Of a stretch of 64,000 bases of DNA, positions 1-10,186 are shown piece after piece. The stretch is from Colwellia sp. MB3u-41 (GTDB lineage Bacteria > Pseudomonadota > Gammaproteobacteria > Enterobacterales > Alteromonadaceae): contig NZ_JACGUT010000084.1 of the NCBI RefSeq assembly GCF_014076845.1, positions 372,001-436,000 of the forward strand, in the 5' to 3' direction. The notes under the pieces are model-generated. The model was not told where the DNA came from and did not search any database. It worked only from the letters and a program-made list of their open reading frames with translations. How positions within the stretch are numbered: position 1 is the first letter of the stretch; each line of letters starts with the position of its first letter. The translations under genes were made by a program, and so were the position numbers.

Positions 1-40
1 CAAAAAATGTGCGGTAAAAGTGAAAAAAGTCACTGTTTAG
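1..40 (+). CDS. napA: napA 3' end (periplasmic nitrate reductase catalytic subunit), partial
   Basis: The first 40 bases read in one frame as KKCAVKVKKVTV followed by TAG at 38-40. A short Ala-Val-Lys-Val strand near the C-terminus is typical of NapA molybdopterin oxidoreductases, and the next two genes are napB and napC, so this is most likely the tail of napA. The rest lies outside the window. The call rests mainly on context because only 12 residues are visible. Confidence 0.65.
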   Translation, partial: KKCAVKVKKVTV

Positions 41-81
41 AACGGATTAAATTTATGTAACCTATTGGGTCGAGGTAAAAA

Positions 82-540
82 ATGAAAATATTACCATTAA
101 TAATGATAACTGCTAGTTTAGCTATGTCGATGAATGTACAAGCTTATCAAGAAGTAACATCGGGTGGCTTAGAAACTATCCGCGGTATGGCTAAAGTGAA
201 TGAAACAAAAAGTGCTGAAGCGCTTAAGCGGGTAATTAAAGATAAAAATCCGATTAAGCGTAACTATGTCCACCAACCACCTGTTGTACCACATCAAATT
301 CGAGGGTATCAGGTTAATAAAGACAGCAATAAATGTTTAACTTGTCATAGCTGGAAATATGCCAGAGAAACAGGGGCAACCAAAATTAGCTTAACGCATT
401 ATGAAGCCCGTGACGGTAAAACATTGTCAGATGTTTCACCGCGCCGCTATTTTTGTTCTCAATGTCATGTCACTCAGGCTGATGCACCTGAGTTGATTGA
501 CAATACGTTTAAACCCGTTGAATTGTTAGGTAGTAACTAA
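82..540 (+). CDS. napB: NapB, diheme cytochrome c subunit of periplasmic nitrate reductase
   Basis: This is the small electron-transfer subunit that passes electrons from NapC to the NapA catalytic subunit in the periplasm. The 152-residue product starts with a Sec signal peptide ending near A21 (NVQA) and carries two heme c sites, CLTCH at 85-89 and CSQCH at 125-129, with extra histidines (for example H71 and H106) available as distal ligands. Length and two-heme layout fit the NapB family. An AGG-containing stretch (GAGGTAAAA) lies just before the ATG. It sits 41 bases after the napA stop and 33 before napC, so the three genes form one operon for dissimilatory nitrate reduction or redox balancing. 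Confidence 0.95.
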   Translation: MKILPLIMITASLAMSMNVQAYQEVTSGGLETIRGMAKVNETKSAEALKRVIKDKNPIKRNYVHQPPVVPHQIRGYQVNKDSNKCLTCHSWKYARETGATKISLTHYEARDGKTLSDVSPRRYFCSQCHVTQADAPELIDNTFKPVELLGSN

Positions 541-573
541 TGACTTTTCTTTGGGTAGCTAAAGGGGATTAAG

Positions 574-1164
574 ATGACAAAAGAATCAAAAATTAAAAGC
601 TTACTCAGGTATTTAAAATCACCCAGTAGTGCAGCTCTGTGGTTTATTTTAGCGATTGGTTTTGCGGGGGGAGTTATTTTCTGGGGGGGCTTTAACACCG
701 CCCTAGAGGTTACCAACACGGAGGCGTTTTGTATTAGCTGTCATGAAATGGAAGATAATGTCTATGAAGAGTACAAAGAAACCATTCATTATGCTAATCG
801 TTCCGGCGTTCGAGCCACCTGTCCTGATTGTCATGTGCCAAAAAAATGGACACATAAGATCGTTCGAAAAATAGCGGCAAGTAAAGAAGTTTGGGGCATG
901 CTGACCGGTTTAATTGATACCAGAGAGAAGTTTCAGGATCACCGCCGTGAATTGGCTGAACGTGAATGGAAACGTATGAAAGAGAATGATTCACTGGAAT
1001 GTCGTAACTGCCACAACTTTGAGTACATGGATTTTTCAGAGCAAGGCAATCGCAGTGTTAAAATGCATTCAAGTGCCTTAGCCTCAGGTGAAAAAACCTG
1101 TATAGACTGTCATAAGGGCATTGCCCATGAATTACCAGACATGAAAGGTGTAGCTAACTGGTAA
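574..1164 (+). CDS. napC: NapC/NirT-family tetraheme quinol dehydrogenase
   Basis: NapC is a membrane-anchored tetraheme cytochrome that oxidises quinol and feeds electrons to NapAB. The 196-residue protein has one N-terminal membrane anchor at about residues 20-40 and four CxxCH heme sites: CISCH 53-57, CPDCH 83-87, CRNCH 143-147 and CIDCH 176-180, the spacing seen in NapC/NirT proteins. GGGGATTAAG gives a good ribosome site for the ATG. It is the last gene of the nap operon; a hairpin follows at 1214-1247. No napG or napH is present between napB and napC, so electrons probably come directly from the quinol pool. Confidence 0.95.
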   Translation: MTKESKIKSLLRYLKSPSSAALWFILAIGFAGGVIFWGGFNTALEVTNTEAFCISCHEMEDNVYEEYKETIHYANRSGVRATCPDCHVPKKWTHKIVRKIAASKEVWGMLTGLIDTREKFQDHRRELAEREWKRMKENDSLECRNCHNFEYMDFSEQGNRSVKMHSSALASGEKTCIDCHKGIAHELPDMKGVANW

Positions 1165-1213
1165 TTAAATATCAGCAGGTATTTGTAAAGCTTAATATTG
1201 CTATAGAAAAACT

Positions 1214-1250
1214 AAAGCCTCTTTAATTTTATGATTAAAGAGGCTTTATC
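1214..1250 (+). terminator. Intrinsic terminator after napC
   Basis: A perfect 14-bp stem (AAAGCCTCTTTAAT, 1214-1227, with its complement at 1234-1247) around a 6-base loop is followed by a weak T run. It lies 49 bases past the napC stop. The A-rich left flank may also let it serve the converging rimI gene. Confidence 0.75.
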
Positions 1251-1332
1251 TTGTTGATGCTATTATTATTATTTTGGATTACACATGATGCTTGATGCGA
1301 AATTACTATATTCATGTGTAACTTAAGCAAGG

Positions 1333-1782
1333 TTAGAAAACTTTTTTCATTACAATGGCATCTTCATAGCCAAAGCCTGATGCACTTGGGTAATACCCTG
1401 TTCTTCGACCTGTTTCGGTAAAACCACTATTGATATACATCATTTGTGCGCTGATATTTTTTGCACGAACTTCTAACCAAATAAGCGTGTTGTTGAGTCG
1501 TTTTGACTGGTCAAAGAAGTGTTCAAGTAATACTTTGCCATAACCCTTGCCTTGCAGTGTTGGTGATACACATATATCCATTAAGGTAGCTTCACCCGCA
1601 ACATGTTCACCAATGTAAAACCCCACTAACTCATTATTTACCTTTAAATAATAACCAAAATAACGTGCGCCAATACAGCTGTTAAAAGTTTTTTCACTCC
1701 ATGGGTGAGAATGACACGCGTTTTCTATCGGCATTAATGAATCTACATCGTTGGGAGAAATTTTATGGTAGCTAAAAGTCAT
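1333..1782 (-). CDS. rimI: RimI-type ribosomal protein alanine N-acetyltransferase
   Basis: A GNAT acetyltransferase of 149 residues that in E. coli acetylates the N-terminus of ribosomal protein S18. The acetyl-CoA pyrophosphate loop is visible as QGKGYGK at residues 77-83, after a VSP strand, and the C-terminal part has the family pattern of NPxA-like helix (NISAQMMYINSGF) and YYP. A TTG at 1812 would add ten residues, but the ATG at 1782 is preferred: it overlaps the holD stop as ATGA, a standard coupling, and gives the family N-terminus MTFSYHKI. The holD-rimI pair is conserved in Gammaproteobacteria, which supports the name over a generic GNAT. Confidence 0.9.
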   Translation of the reverse strand: MTFSYHKISPNDVDSLMPIENACHSHPWSEKTFNSCIGARYFGYYLKVNNELVGFYIGEHVAGEATLMDICVSPTLQGKGYGKVLLEHFFDQSKRLNNTLIWLEVRAKNISAQMMYINSGFTETGRRTGYYPSASGFGYEDAIVMKKVF

Positions 1783-2141
1783 ATTATTGAGTTTTCTTGT
1801 AGTTTTTGCCAAAGTGCTTTTTTTAATAGCGGAGAATTTTTTAAAATGTTAATAGAGGGGGTGACCAAGTGATACTTTGTAAGCGAAATATTAGTTTGCT
1901 CGCTGAATTGCCACGTTAATAAACCCATCGATAAGGTCTTGTTATCGCAGCTTACTTCGCCCAAAGACAAGCCTAAACAGTTTAGAATATCAGTAAACAT
2001 TGTAGTCTCAACCAATGCAGAAAGTTCGATGCTTATATAGTCAAGGGTATCAGTACTGTTCTTTTTTTCACTGTTTTTTAACTGCCAAAGTTCGATGCCC
2101 ATAGCTTGTAAATGCGAAAACTGTCTTTTAGTCATGGTCAT
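1779..2141 (-). CDS. holD: HolD-like DNA polymerase III psi subunit
   Basis: Psi links the clamp loader to the chi subunit and SSB at the replication fork. The 120-residue protein opens with the family N-terminal segment (MTKRQFSHLQAMGIELWQL), which is the chi-binding region of psi, and ends with a helix ending LKKALWQKLQ like other HolD proteins. The family is poorly conserved, so the adjacent rimI gene, overlapping by four bases, is important support. Two in-frame ATG codons, at 2141 and 2135, are possible starts; the second gives the usual MTKRQ beginning. Confidence 0.85.
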   Translation of the reverse strand: MTMTKRQFSHLQAMGIELWQLKNSEKKNSTDTLDYISIELSALVETTMFTDILNCLGLSLGEVSCDNKTLSMGLLTWQFSEQTNISLTKYHLVTPSINILKNSPLLKKALWQKLQENSII

Positions 2142-2239
2142 AAATAGGGCGATAAAACCTAGTGTAAGTCAGGTCGACATAATGACAGAATTTTTAGTTA
2201 ATACCAAATAAATAGCAATAGATTATGCTTCTAGTTACC

Positions 2240-4985
2240 TTATTTTTGCGCCATGACCAGCTGTTCTATTTCGATTAAAGAGATGGCTTTACTGAAATAG
2301 TGGCCTTAATATTCCTGGCAATTTAATTGTTGAAGAAACTCTAAATGTTTGATAACTCTTCGCCTTTAGCGACAACACTTAACTTTAGATTATTAGCTAC
2401 GTTGATAATAGAGCGAACAATACTTTGATCGACAGTAGATTCATGCATCCCCATGATAAATGATCTATCTATTTTCAGAATATCGATAGGAAATTGTTTT
2501 AAATAATTTAAAGAGGAGAAACCTGTACCAAAATCATCTAAAGAAAGCTTGAAGCCAAGTATTTTAAGCTGTTTCATTGTGGAAATGGCTCAGTCTATTC
2601 TTTCAAGCAACATGCCTTCAGTGCTTTTAATTTTTATTCGCGACGGTATTACATTCTATTGCTTTAACTTACCGGTTAACAAGGAAATAAAACGCTGTGG
2701 ATCAGAAACATTTTGGCAGAAACATTGATTGAAATAGGTCCAGAATTTATTGCTTTTTTTGCCATAAGGCACTTGCATGAAACCTTTATCAATCGCAATT
2801 TTATCTATTTGGTCTATCAAACCCAGCTTTTAAAAAATGGAATGAAGCTGTCGGGGTAAATAATATTCCCATCGGGTTTAACCCATTTTATCAAGGCTTC
2901 GGTACCTGAAATTATGCCCGTCTTAGTATCGAAAAAAGGTTGATAATAAAACTCAAACACCTTTTTTTATAGTGGTTATCAGCCTTTGTTCTTGGGCTAA
3001 CTGCTCGGCGACTTCACTATTCATACGTTGTTCGAAAAACTGATACTCATTCTTTTTTTGTGCTTTAATATCAAAAATTGCTGGCGCGGCTTTTCGTAAT
3101 AGCTCTTGAGGGGCATCTGCACCTTCAGGGTATCGTGTTTACCAATACTTGCCGTAACCATTAGTTGTTGTTTATCAGGGGTATATGCAGCTTCAAAACA
3201 AGAGAGTATTTTACGTGCTACTGCTATTGCTCCATATTTAGGATCTGAAAGCTCTACTAAAATACAAAATTCAGCACCATTGATGCGCGCTATCACATCT
3301 TTTGGATATAATGTCTTGCTTAAACGTTTAGCTATTTCACAAATCACTTCATCTTCGGCATTACGACCATAAGTGTCGTTAATTCTTTTAAAGCTATTTA
3401 CATCAAGTAGTAAGATGGTTGGCGATCTTTGAGAACGTTGGGAGTTCAATGATGACTGGATAATTAATTCATGTAGTAAGGTTCTGTTTGGTAGTTTGGT
3501 TAGATCATCGTGTGTAGCAAGTTTACTTAATTGTTGTTGTATTTTTACTTTTTCAGTAATGTCTCTAAAACGCCTAGGTAATGAATAATTTCATTATTAT
3601 CATTTTTAATGGCCTCAACCTCAACCTCAACCTCTAACTCTATATAATACACTTCACCGGTAGATTTTTGATCAGAAAGTTCTCCTAACTAACTAACTGC
3701 CGTTTATCATCGCTAGAGTACGTGATTTTTCAGGTAAATTAGCTGGTTGAACATACGTTTCTGCAAAAACAACTTTTTGGCCGATTACTTCAGACTTTTG
3801 TTTGTGTATATGAGTGACGTAGCATTATTGACCACTGCAATTTCAAAGTCTTTATTGGATATCCATACTGCATTAGCGGTATTTTTAAACGCAATAGATA
3901 ACAATATTAGTTGCTTTTTATTGGCTCTAATTGTCTTGTTATGGCGTGTTAAACGCATTTTTTCCTTACGGATGTGGTGGTTTACCGTCAGTAGTAAAAT
4001 TACTAAAGCGAATATACTAATCACAATAGTCACCAAGCCTTGATTTTTAACGGCCATAAGTTCTACTGTTTTTAACTGATTTTCCGCTTGTAATAAGTTT
4101 ATTCTTCTTTGTCTTACTTCTGCTTTATATTGATTTTGTAGCACATCAACAGACTTTTGCCGTGCATCATCATTAAGTTTATTTATTAATAAGGTCTGTT
4201 TCTCGTAGAAGTCGAAGGCTTGCTGCCACTTTTGCTGCGCTTGATAGGCTTTGCTGATACGTTTGTAGGTTTCTGCTTCAAGTTGTTGAAGCTTTGTCTC
4301 TTGATAATAAAATAATGCGCGATTAAAAATAGTTAACGCTTGTGGGGTTTTTCCTTGCAGTAAATAAATATCACCCATAAGACTTTCAGCGCTTATCTGT
4401 GACTTTTTATTTTCAGTCGCGGTGCTTGAGTGTAAAGCTTGTTTTAACTGTTGTTCTGCTATTGTGAGTTCATTAACCATAATATAGGTTTCAGCTAAAC
4501 CAATAATGGCGCCTAAAGTCTCTTTTGGACATTTTTTGTTGTCAGAGTTAAAGTACTGTTGGTCATTTTTAAATTCAACCAACTGACTTTCTTAAGTAAG
4601 ATATTGAGTGCGAGTATAGATTGTTCTGAATTGATGTTATTTAGGGTTACTTTATATCGCTCTAACCATTGTTAAGCTTTTATTTTATCTATTTTTAATA
4701 TTGAACTGTAATGTCATTGGTTAATGATCAATGCTTGAAATATATCGTTATCAAGTATCACTGCTTTTTGGAGTAATTGAGCATAACACGGGGCTTTTTC
4801 TTGAGGTGATATCGAACTATTATTGCGGATTGATTGATCATGCAGATATAAAACTTCTTCGCTATTACCTTCTGCTGCTATAGAGACAAATATTATAAAA
4901 TATAAAGTGAAAAATAATAGCGAAGACCCTTTTATTTGAGGTACATTATTAACAATTTTAAAACTTTTCCAGTCAGATAATATGA
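2240..4985 (-). pseudogene. Decayed TPR-PAS-GGDEF-EAL signalling protein
   Basis: About 2.7 kb on the minus strand reads, in changing frames, as one sensor protein. A signal-peptide-like segment (LLFFTLYFIIFVSIAAEG) lies at about 4920-4867, TPR-like helices down to about 4090, one membrane helix near 4066-3990, a PAS-like region to about 3560, a GGDEF domain at about 3540-3040 and an EAL domain to the TAA at 2240-2242. Longest intact pieces are 3785-4582, 3021-3449 and 2341-2577. Frames are broken near 4590-4700, 3560-3690, 2600-3020 and 2340. The GGDEF signature is degraded to NGAEF, while DDFGTGFSSL and KIDRSF of EAL are still readable. The original start is uncertain. A scatter of small lesions, with no insertion, suggests old relaxed selection rather than one event. 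Confidence 0.85.
3613..3634 (-). repeat. GAGGTT hexamer repeat in the PAS region of the pseudogene
   Basis: Three perfect AACCTC units (GAGGTT on the coding strand) at 3617-3634 plus a partial unit encode alternating Glu-Val. A six-base unit keeps frame whatever the copy number, so it is not the cause of the frameshifts. Confidence 0.7.
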
Positions 4986-5140
4986 GAAATAATGAATATA
5001 CTATAGGTTATATATTGATGACTTCACTCAAAGATAAAAATATTATGAAGGTATGTACAAAATAATTTTTAATTACTTTGTCATAGAATATATTTATTTT
5101 GGTTTTAATTGTAATAGCGAGGAAAAGCTATGATAAGAAT

Positions 5141-5217
5141 TGGCAGGGGTGGAGAGATTCGAACTCCCAACCGTCGGTTTTGGAGACCGCTGTTCTACCA
5201 ATTGGAACTACACCCCT
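5141..5217 (-). tRNA. tRNA-Trp(CCA)
   Basis: The minus strand folds as a cloverleaf: acceptor AGGGGTG/CACCCCT, anticodon loop CTCCAAA with anticodon CCA, T arm with GTTCGAATC, and an encoded 3' CCA at 5143-5141. It matches E. coli tRNA-Trp closely, with one extra C in the D arm (TTCCAATTGG), giving 77 nt. It stands alone between the pseudogene and aceK with its own promoter at 5231-5258. Confidence 0.97.
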
Positions 5218-5230
5218 GCAACGGATTCGA

Positions 5231-5258
5231 ATTATACCCAAGCAATTGCAAAGGTAAA
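5231..5258 (-). promoter_or_regulatory. Sigma-70 promoter of tRNA-Trp
   Basis: On the minus strand a consensus -10 TATAAT (5236-5231) lies 16 bases after TTTACC (5258-5253) as the -35. The -10 ends 13 bases before the mature tRNA 5' end, giving a very short leader, as expected of a stable-RNA promoter. Confidence 0.75.
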
Positions 5259-5382
5259 GCGCTAACGTAAAAATAAATGAAATAAATGCTCTTTTGCTTA
5301 AAATATCAACATTGCGTTGGTTTTAAGGGCAGTTTATTCACTTTAGGTGTTAACTCCCCCTTATTGATAAATTTATGTTTAA

Positions 5383-7116
5383 TTAGTTATTACAAAATCG
5401 AAGCGCTTCTGGGTAAGGGAATACATCCTCAAATTTCCCTGCCGCCACATTTTTTTGGCACTGTTGCCAAAAGCTAGCTTGTAATAAATCAGCATGATGA
5501 AGTAAAAATGCATTGCGATACTTAGTGTTTGCTAATGCGAAAGTCGCAATTTCTTCAGGAAACATATCGCCAGGGGCCACAGAATACCAAGGTTCTGCTG
5601 CATAAATTTGTTCCTCCGTGATTGCTTCTGGCTTGACCCGAAAATTGACTTCGTCCATATAGGTAATTTCATCATAATCATAGAATATAACTCGTCCGTG
5701 GCGTGTTACACCGAAGTTTTTTAATAACATGTCTCCAGGGAAAATATCAGCAGCAATTAACTGTTTTATGGCACTACCGTAACCGTACATCGCCTCTTCA
5801 ATTTCACTATCGCTCGCTTTCGCTAAAAATAAATTAAGTGGGGTCATGCGGCGTTCAATATATAAATGTTTGATGATCACTAATTCGTCTTCAAAACGAA
5901 TTATAGATTGAGCAACACTGAGCAGTTCATTTAACAGTGCTTCACTGAAGCGGTCTTTTGGAAAAGCAACTTCAGAATATTCCATGGTATCGGCCATTCG
6001 TCCGACTCTGTCATGTAATTTTACTAACCTATATTTTCCCTTTACATCTTGTTTTGTCATGTTCTTGCTGGGAGCAAATTTATCTTTTATGATTTTGAAA
6101 ACATATGGATAAGAAGGGAGGGTAAATACTGACATCACCATTCCTTTAATGCCTGCCGCTAATTCAAACTTATCGTTACTGGCCTCAAGGTGATTGAGAA
6201 AATCACGATAAAATTGGGTTTTACCTTGTTTATGAAAGCCAATGGCTGAATACAAGTCAGCTAAGGTTTTATGAGGAATTAATCGTTTGAGAAACTGTAC
6301 TAATGCAAAAGGGTGCTGACAGTCGACAAAAAAGTAAGCGCGTGCAAAACCAAATACCACCGCCATTTTGGCACCTTCAGTTAATAACGCGTCAATATAT
6401 AGGCCAGCTTGGTCGCCAGTTTTTTCATTATTAATAATAGGGACAATAAAAGGTGTTTCTCCAGCAGGAGATATAACTCGCCCAATTATATAAGCGCCTT
6501 TATTTCGATAGAATATAAAGTCGAGAATATCGAATTTTAATTCGCTGAGTTTATATCGTGTTTTGTGCGCGTGTTTACGAAAAGATTTTATCAGACTCTT
6601 GATATCTCTATCTAAATCAACAAACGGCAAGTTGAAGTTTGCGTTAGTCATAATGGTGACAATGGTCTGCTCAAGGCCTAATTCACTGGGAGAATAACGG
6701 GTGTAAATCACTGGACTTGAAATGTTTTCTATTTGCTCAACCGTACTTTTGACAAAAATAAAAGCATTATGGTAATACTTACGCTCGAACAAATGACAAA
6801 AAATGGAATTATAAAAACTTTCCGCAAGCTCTGGCTGATGGTGTTCTTTTAATAACGCCATGTAGCTTACCTTTACGTTTTGCCATAAAAGTTCATCGAG
6901 CTCAGAGATAAAAAAATCTTTTTTTATCGTCTCTAACGTTTCTTCAACACGTTTATCATAAAAGTCGGTTCGACTTCTTGCCGCGTCTTGCACTGCTTGC
7001 CACTGGCAAAGTTCAAAGCGTTTTTTTGCTGATTGGGTAATTTCACTAAAAAGATAAATATGACGTTCAAAACCGTTAAGAATAGTTTTGGCGATAGCAA
7101 AAGCAATGTTTTTCAT
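5383..7116 (-). CDS. aceK: Isocitrate dehydrogenase kinase/phosphatase
   Basis: AceK phosphorylates and dephosphorylates isocitrate dehydrogenase to divert carbon into the glyoxylate shunt when cells grow on acetate or fatty acids. The 577-residue length equals the family norm (about 578). The N-terminal half is the AceK regulatory region; the C-terminal half has the kinase-like core with the nucleotide loop region around GIKGMVMSVFTLPSYPYVFK and the catalytic segment DMLLKNFGVTRHGRVIFYDYD. In E. coli aceK follows aceBA, but no aceA or aceB is adjacent here, so it is a stand-alone gene, divergent from queA with 240 bases between. Confidence 0.96.
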   Translation of the reverse strand: MKNIAFAIAKTILNGFERHIYLFSEITQSAKKRFELCQWQAVQDAARSRTDFYDKRVEETLETIKKDFFISELDELLWQNVKVSYMALLKEHHQPELAESFYNSIFCHLFERKYYHNAFIFVKSTVEQIENISSPVIYTRYSPSELGLEQTIVTIMTNANFNLPFVDLDRDIKSLIKSFRKHAHKTRYKLSELKFDILDFIFYRNKGAYIIGRVISPAGETPFIVPIINNEKTGDQAGLYIDALLTEGAKMAVVFGFARAYFFVDCQHPFALVQFLKRLIPHKTLADLYSAIGFHKQGKTQFYRDFLNHLEASNDKFELAAGIKGMVMSVFTLPSYPYVFKIIKDKFAPSKNMTKQDVKGKYRLVKLHDRVGRMADTMEYSEVAFPKDRFSEALLNELLSVAQSIIRFEDELVIIKHLYIERRMTPLNLFLAKASDSEIEEAMYGYGSAIKQLIAADIFPGDMLLKNFGVTRHGRVIFYDYDEITYMDEVNFRVKPEAITEEQIYAAEPWYSVAPGDMFPEEIATFALANTKYRNAFLLHHADLLQASFWQQCQKNVAAGKFEDVFPYPEALRFCNN

Positions 7117-7356
7117 GATGATTATTCAACTTAAAATATTCTGATAATTTCAGCATACGATAAATTGCTAAAAAGGGGAGATAAAGTTTCCAATATGATG
7201 ATTATAAACAAGGTAAATATAGAGCTATTTTATATTTACCATCTATTCATCCTTTATTCCCACCGTATCAGCGTTATTACTTGCTATTGTTGGCGCTGAG
7301 CACTAAAATTACGCGTTTTTTATTCTCTTAAAATAGTAGTTTGAATTGGTATTAAC

Positions 7357-8406
7357 ATGCGCGTAGCTGACTTTTCTTTTGATTTACCCGAAGAACTTAT
7401 TGCCCGATATCCGAAAGCGGATCGTACTTCAAGTCGTTTAATGTCTGTTGATGGCAATAATGGCGATATTATGGATCTCGGATTTACCGATATTATTGAA
7501 CAACTTAATGCTGGTGACTTACTTATTTTCAATAATACCCGCGTTATACCCGCGCGTATGTTTGGACAAAAAGAAAGTGGTGGGAAACTTGAGGTCTTGG
7601 TTGAAAGGATCCTCGACGATAAACGTTTTCTTGCACATGTTCGCGCGAGTAAACCACTTAAAGTGGGTAATAAATTAAGGTTAGAAGATAAAGTTTCGGC
7701 GACGATGTTGGGTCGACAAGGTGCTTTATTTGAGCTTGAAATACACGGTGAACAATCTGTTTTATCGGTCCTTGAAGCAATAGGGCATATGCCTTTACCG
7801 CCTTACATTGATCGCCCTGATGAAGACAGCGACCGCGAAAGATATCAAACTGTTTATAATGAAAAACCAGGAGCAGTTGCTGCCCCTACCGCAGGTTTGC
7901 ACTTCGACGAAAACTTATTAGAAAAAATAAAAGCGAAGGGTGTTGATCTCGCTTTTATCACTTTACATGTTGGTGCGGGTACTTTTCAGCCAGTAAAAGT
8001 TGATGAAATAGCCGACCACATTATGCATGCTGAATATGTTGAGGTTTCTGATGAAGTGGTTCAACAAATAGCGAAAACCAAAGCGAAAGGCGGGCGAGTT
8101 ATTGCTGTGGGTACTACCTCGGTTCGTTCAATAGAAAGCGCTGCCAAAGCGGCCAAAGAAAACGGTTCAGCCCTTGCTGCTTTTTATGGTGATACTGATA
8201 TTTTTATTACCCCAGGTTATGAATTTCAAATTATTGATGCATTAATCACTAATTTTCACTTGTCGGAGTCAACATTGTTGATGCTAGTGAGTGCTTTCTC
8301 TGGTTATGAACATATGATGGCCGCGTATCAGCATGGTGTTACAGAAAAGTATCGATTTTTCAGTTATGGCGATGCGATGTTCTTAACAAAGAAAACTGAA
8401 AAGTAA
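7357..8406 (+). CDS. queA: S-adenosylmethionine:tRNA ribosyltransferase-isomerase
   Basis: QueA transfers and rearranges the ribosyl part of SAM onto preQ1 at position 34 of tRNAs, giving epoxyqueuosine. The 349-residue protein aligns by eye along its whole length with E. coli Que[12 protein letters not shown] start, [53 protein letters not shown] and the C-terminal [12 protein letters not shown]. It is followed by tgt after 115 bases; a small hairpin (AAAGCG/CGCTTT at about 8426-8445) lies in the gap without a T run, so read-through into tgt is likely. Confidence 0.97.
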   Translation: MRVADFSFDLPEELIARYPKADRTSSRLMSVDGNNGDIMDLGFTDIIEQLNAGDLLIFNNTRVIPARMFGQKESGGKLEVLVERILDDKRFLAHVRASKPLKVGNKLRLEDKVSATMLGRQGALFELEIHGEQSVLSVLEAIGHMPLPPYIDRPDEDSDRERYQTVYNEKPGAVAAPTAGLHFDENLLEKIKAKGVDLAFITLHVGAGTFQPVKVDEIADHIMHAEYVEVSDEVVQQIAKTKAKGGRVIAVGTTSVRSIESAAKAAKENGSALAAFYGDTDIFITPGYEFQIIDALITNFHLSESTLLMLVSAFSGYEHMMAAYQHGVTEKYRFFSYGDAMFLTKKTEK

Positions 8407-8521
8407 AAATAGAAATATAAAAATATAAAGCGTATAAGGCGCTTTAATAAGATAAACGTTTAATTATTTACCATAAATAACCGCTAGCCTGTTTCGCTAG
8501 AAGGTTTGGAGACAGTCTTAA

Positions 8522-9685
<1,164 letters not shown>

Positions 9686-9742
9686 CTATTTATAGAATTA
9701 AAAGAATCATCCATTTATTAACAATAAAAATCAGAGGAAATT

Positions 9743-10078
9743 ATGAGTTTATTTATCAGTGAAGCACACGCAGCATCAGGTTCAGTCGCAGGTGCTGATG
9801 GCACATCAATGTTGATCATGTTAGCCGTTTTTGGCTTGGTTTTTTACTTTATGATCTATCGCCCACAAGCTAAACGTGTAAAAGAGCATAAAGGCTTAAT
9901 GTCAGCATTATCAAAAGGTGATGAAGTCTTAACGCAAGGTGGCATTGTTGGTAAAATCGTCAAAGTTTCAGATGAAAAAGATTTTATCGTAGTAAGTGTT
10001 GCAGAAGGAACTGAAGTTGTTCTACAAAAAGCAGCAATAAACGCGGTATTACCTAAAGGCACAATGAAGTCATTGTAA
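9743..10078 (+). CDS. yajC: YajC, Sec translocase accessory subunit
   Basis: YajC is a small inner-membrane protein that joins SecD and SecF in the holotranslocon. The 111-residue product has one membrane helix (about residues 22-40, MLIMLAVFGLVFYFMIYRPQ) followed by the family's basic RPQAKRVKEHK stretch and a small cytoplasmic beta domain with GDEVLTQGGIVGKI. AGAGGAAATT ahead of the ATG is a good ribosome site. The N-terminal extension rich in Ala-Ser-Gly is common in marine members. It precedes secD by 108 bases containing a long hairpin. Confidence 0.95.
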   Translation: MSLFISEAHAASGSVAGADGTSMLIMLAVFGLVFYFMIYRPQAKRVKEHKGLMSALSKGDEVLTQGGIVGKIVKVSDEKDFIVVSVAEGTEVVLQKAAINAVLPKGTMKSL

Positions 10079-10082
10079 TTGT

Positions 10083-10157
10083 AAGTTGTCGTAGGTTAGT
10101 TATTTGCTTGACGCATAGCTAAACATGTTTGGCATGACGGTTGACCTACAACGACTT
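10083..10157 (+). promoter_or_regulatory. Long stem-loop in the yajC-secD gap
   Basis: AAGTTGTCGTAGGT (10083-10096) can pair with ACCTACAACGACTT (10144-10157) across 14 positions with one mismatch and one G-U pair, leaving a 47-base loop. There is no T run, so it is not a normal terminator. It ends 29 bases before the secD GTG and could affect secD translation or mRNA stability; this is inference. Confidence 0.5.
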
Positions 10158-10186
10158 AAAAGAATGTTAATAAAAAGGATGAACTT

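Noticed and set aside
3747-4043. Plus-strand reading of 98 codons inside the pseudogene
   Set aside because: It is the antisense of the TM and PAS part of the decayed sensor and has no own ribosome site or family.
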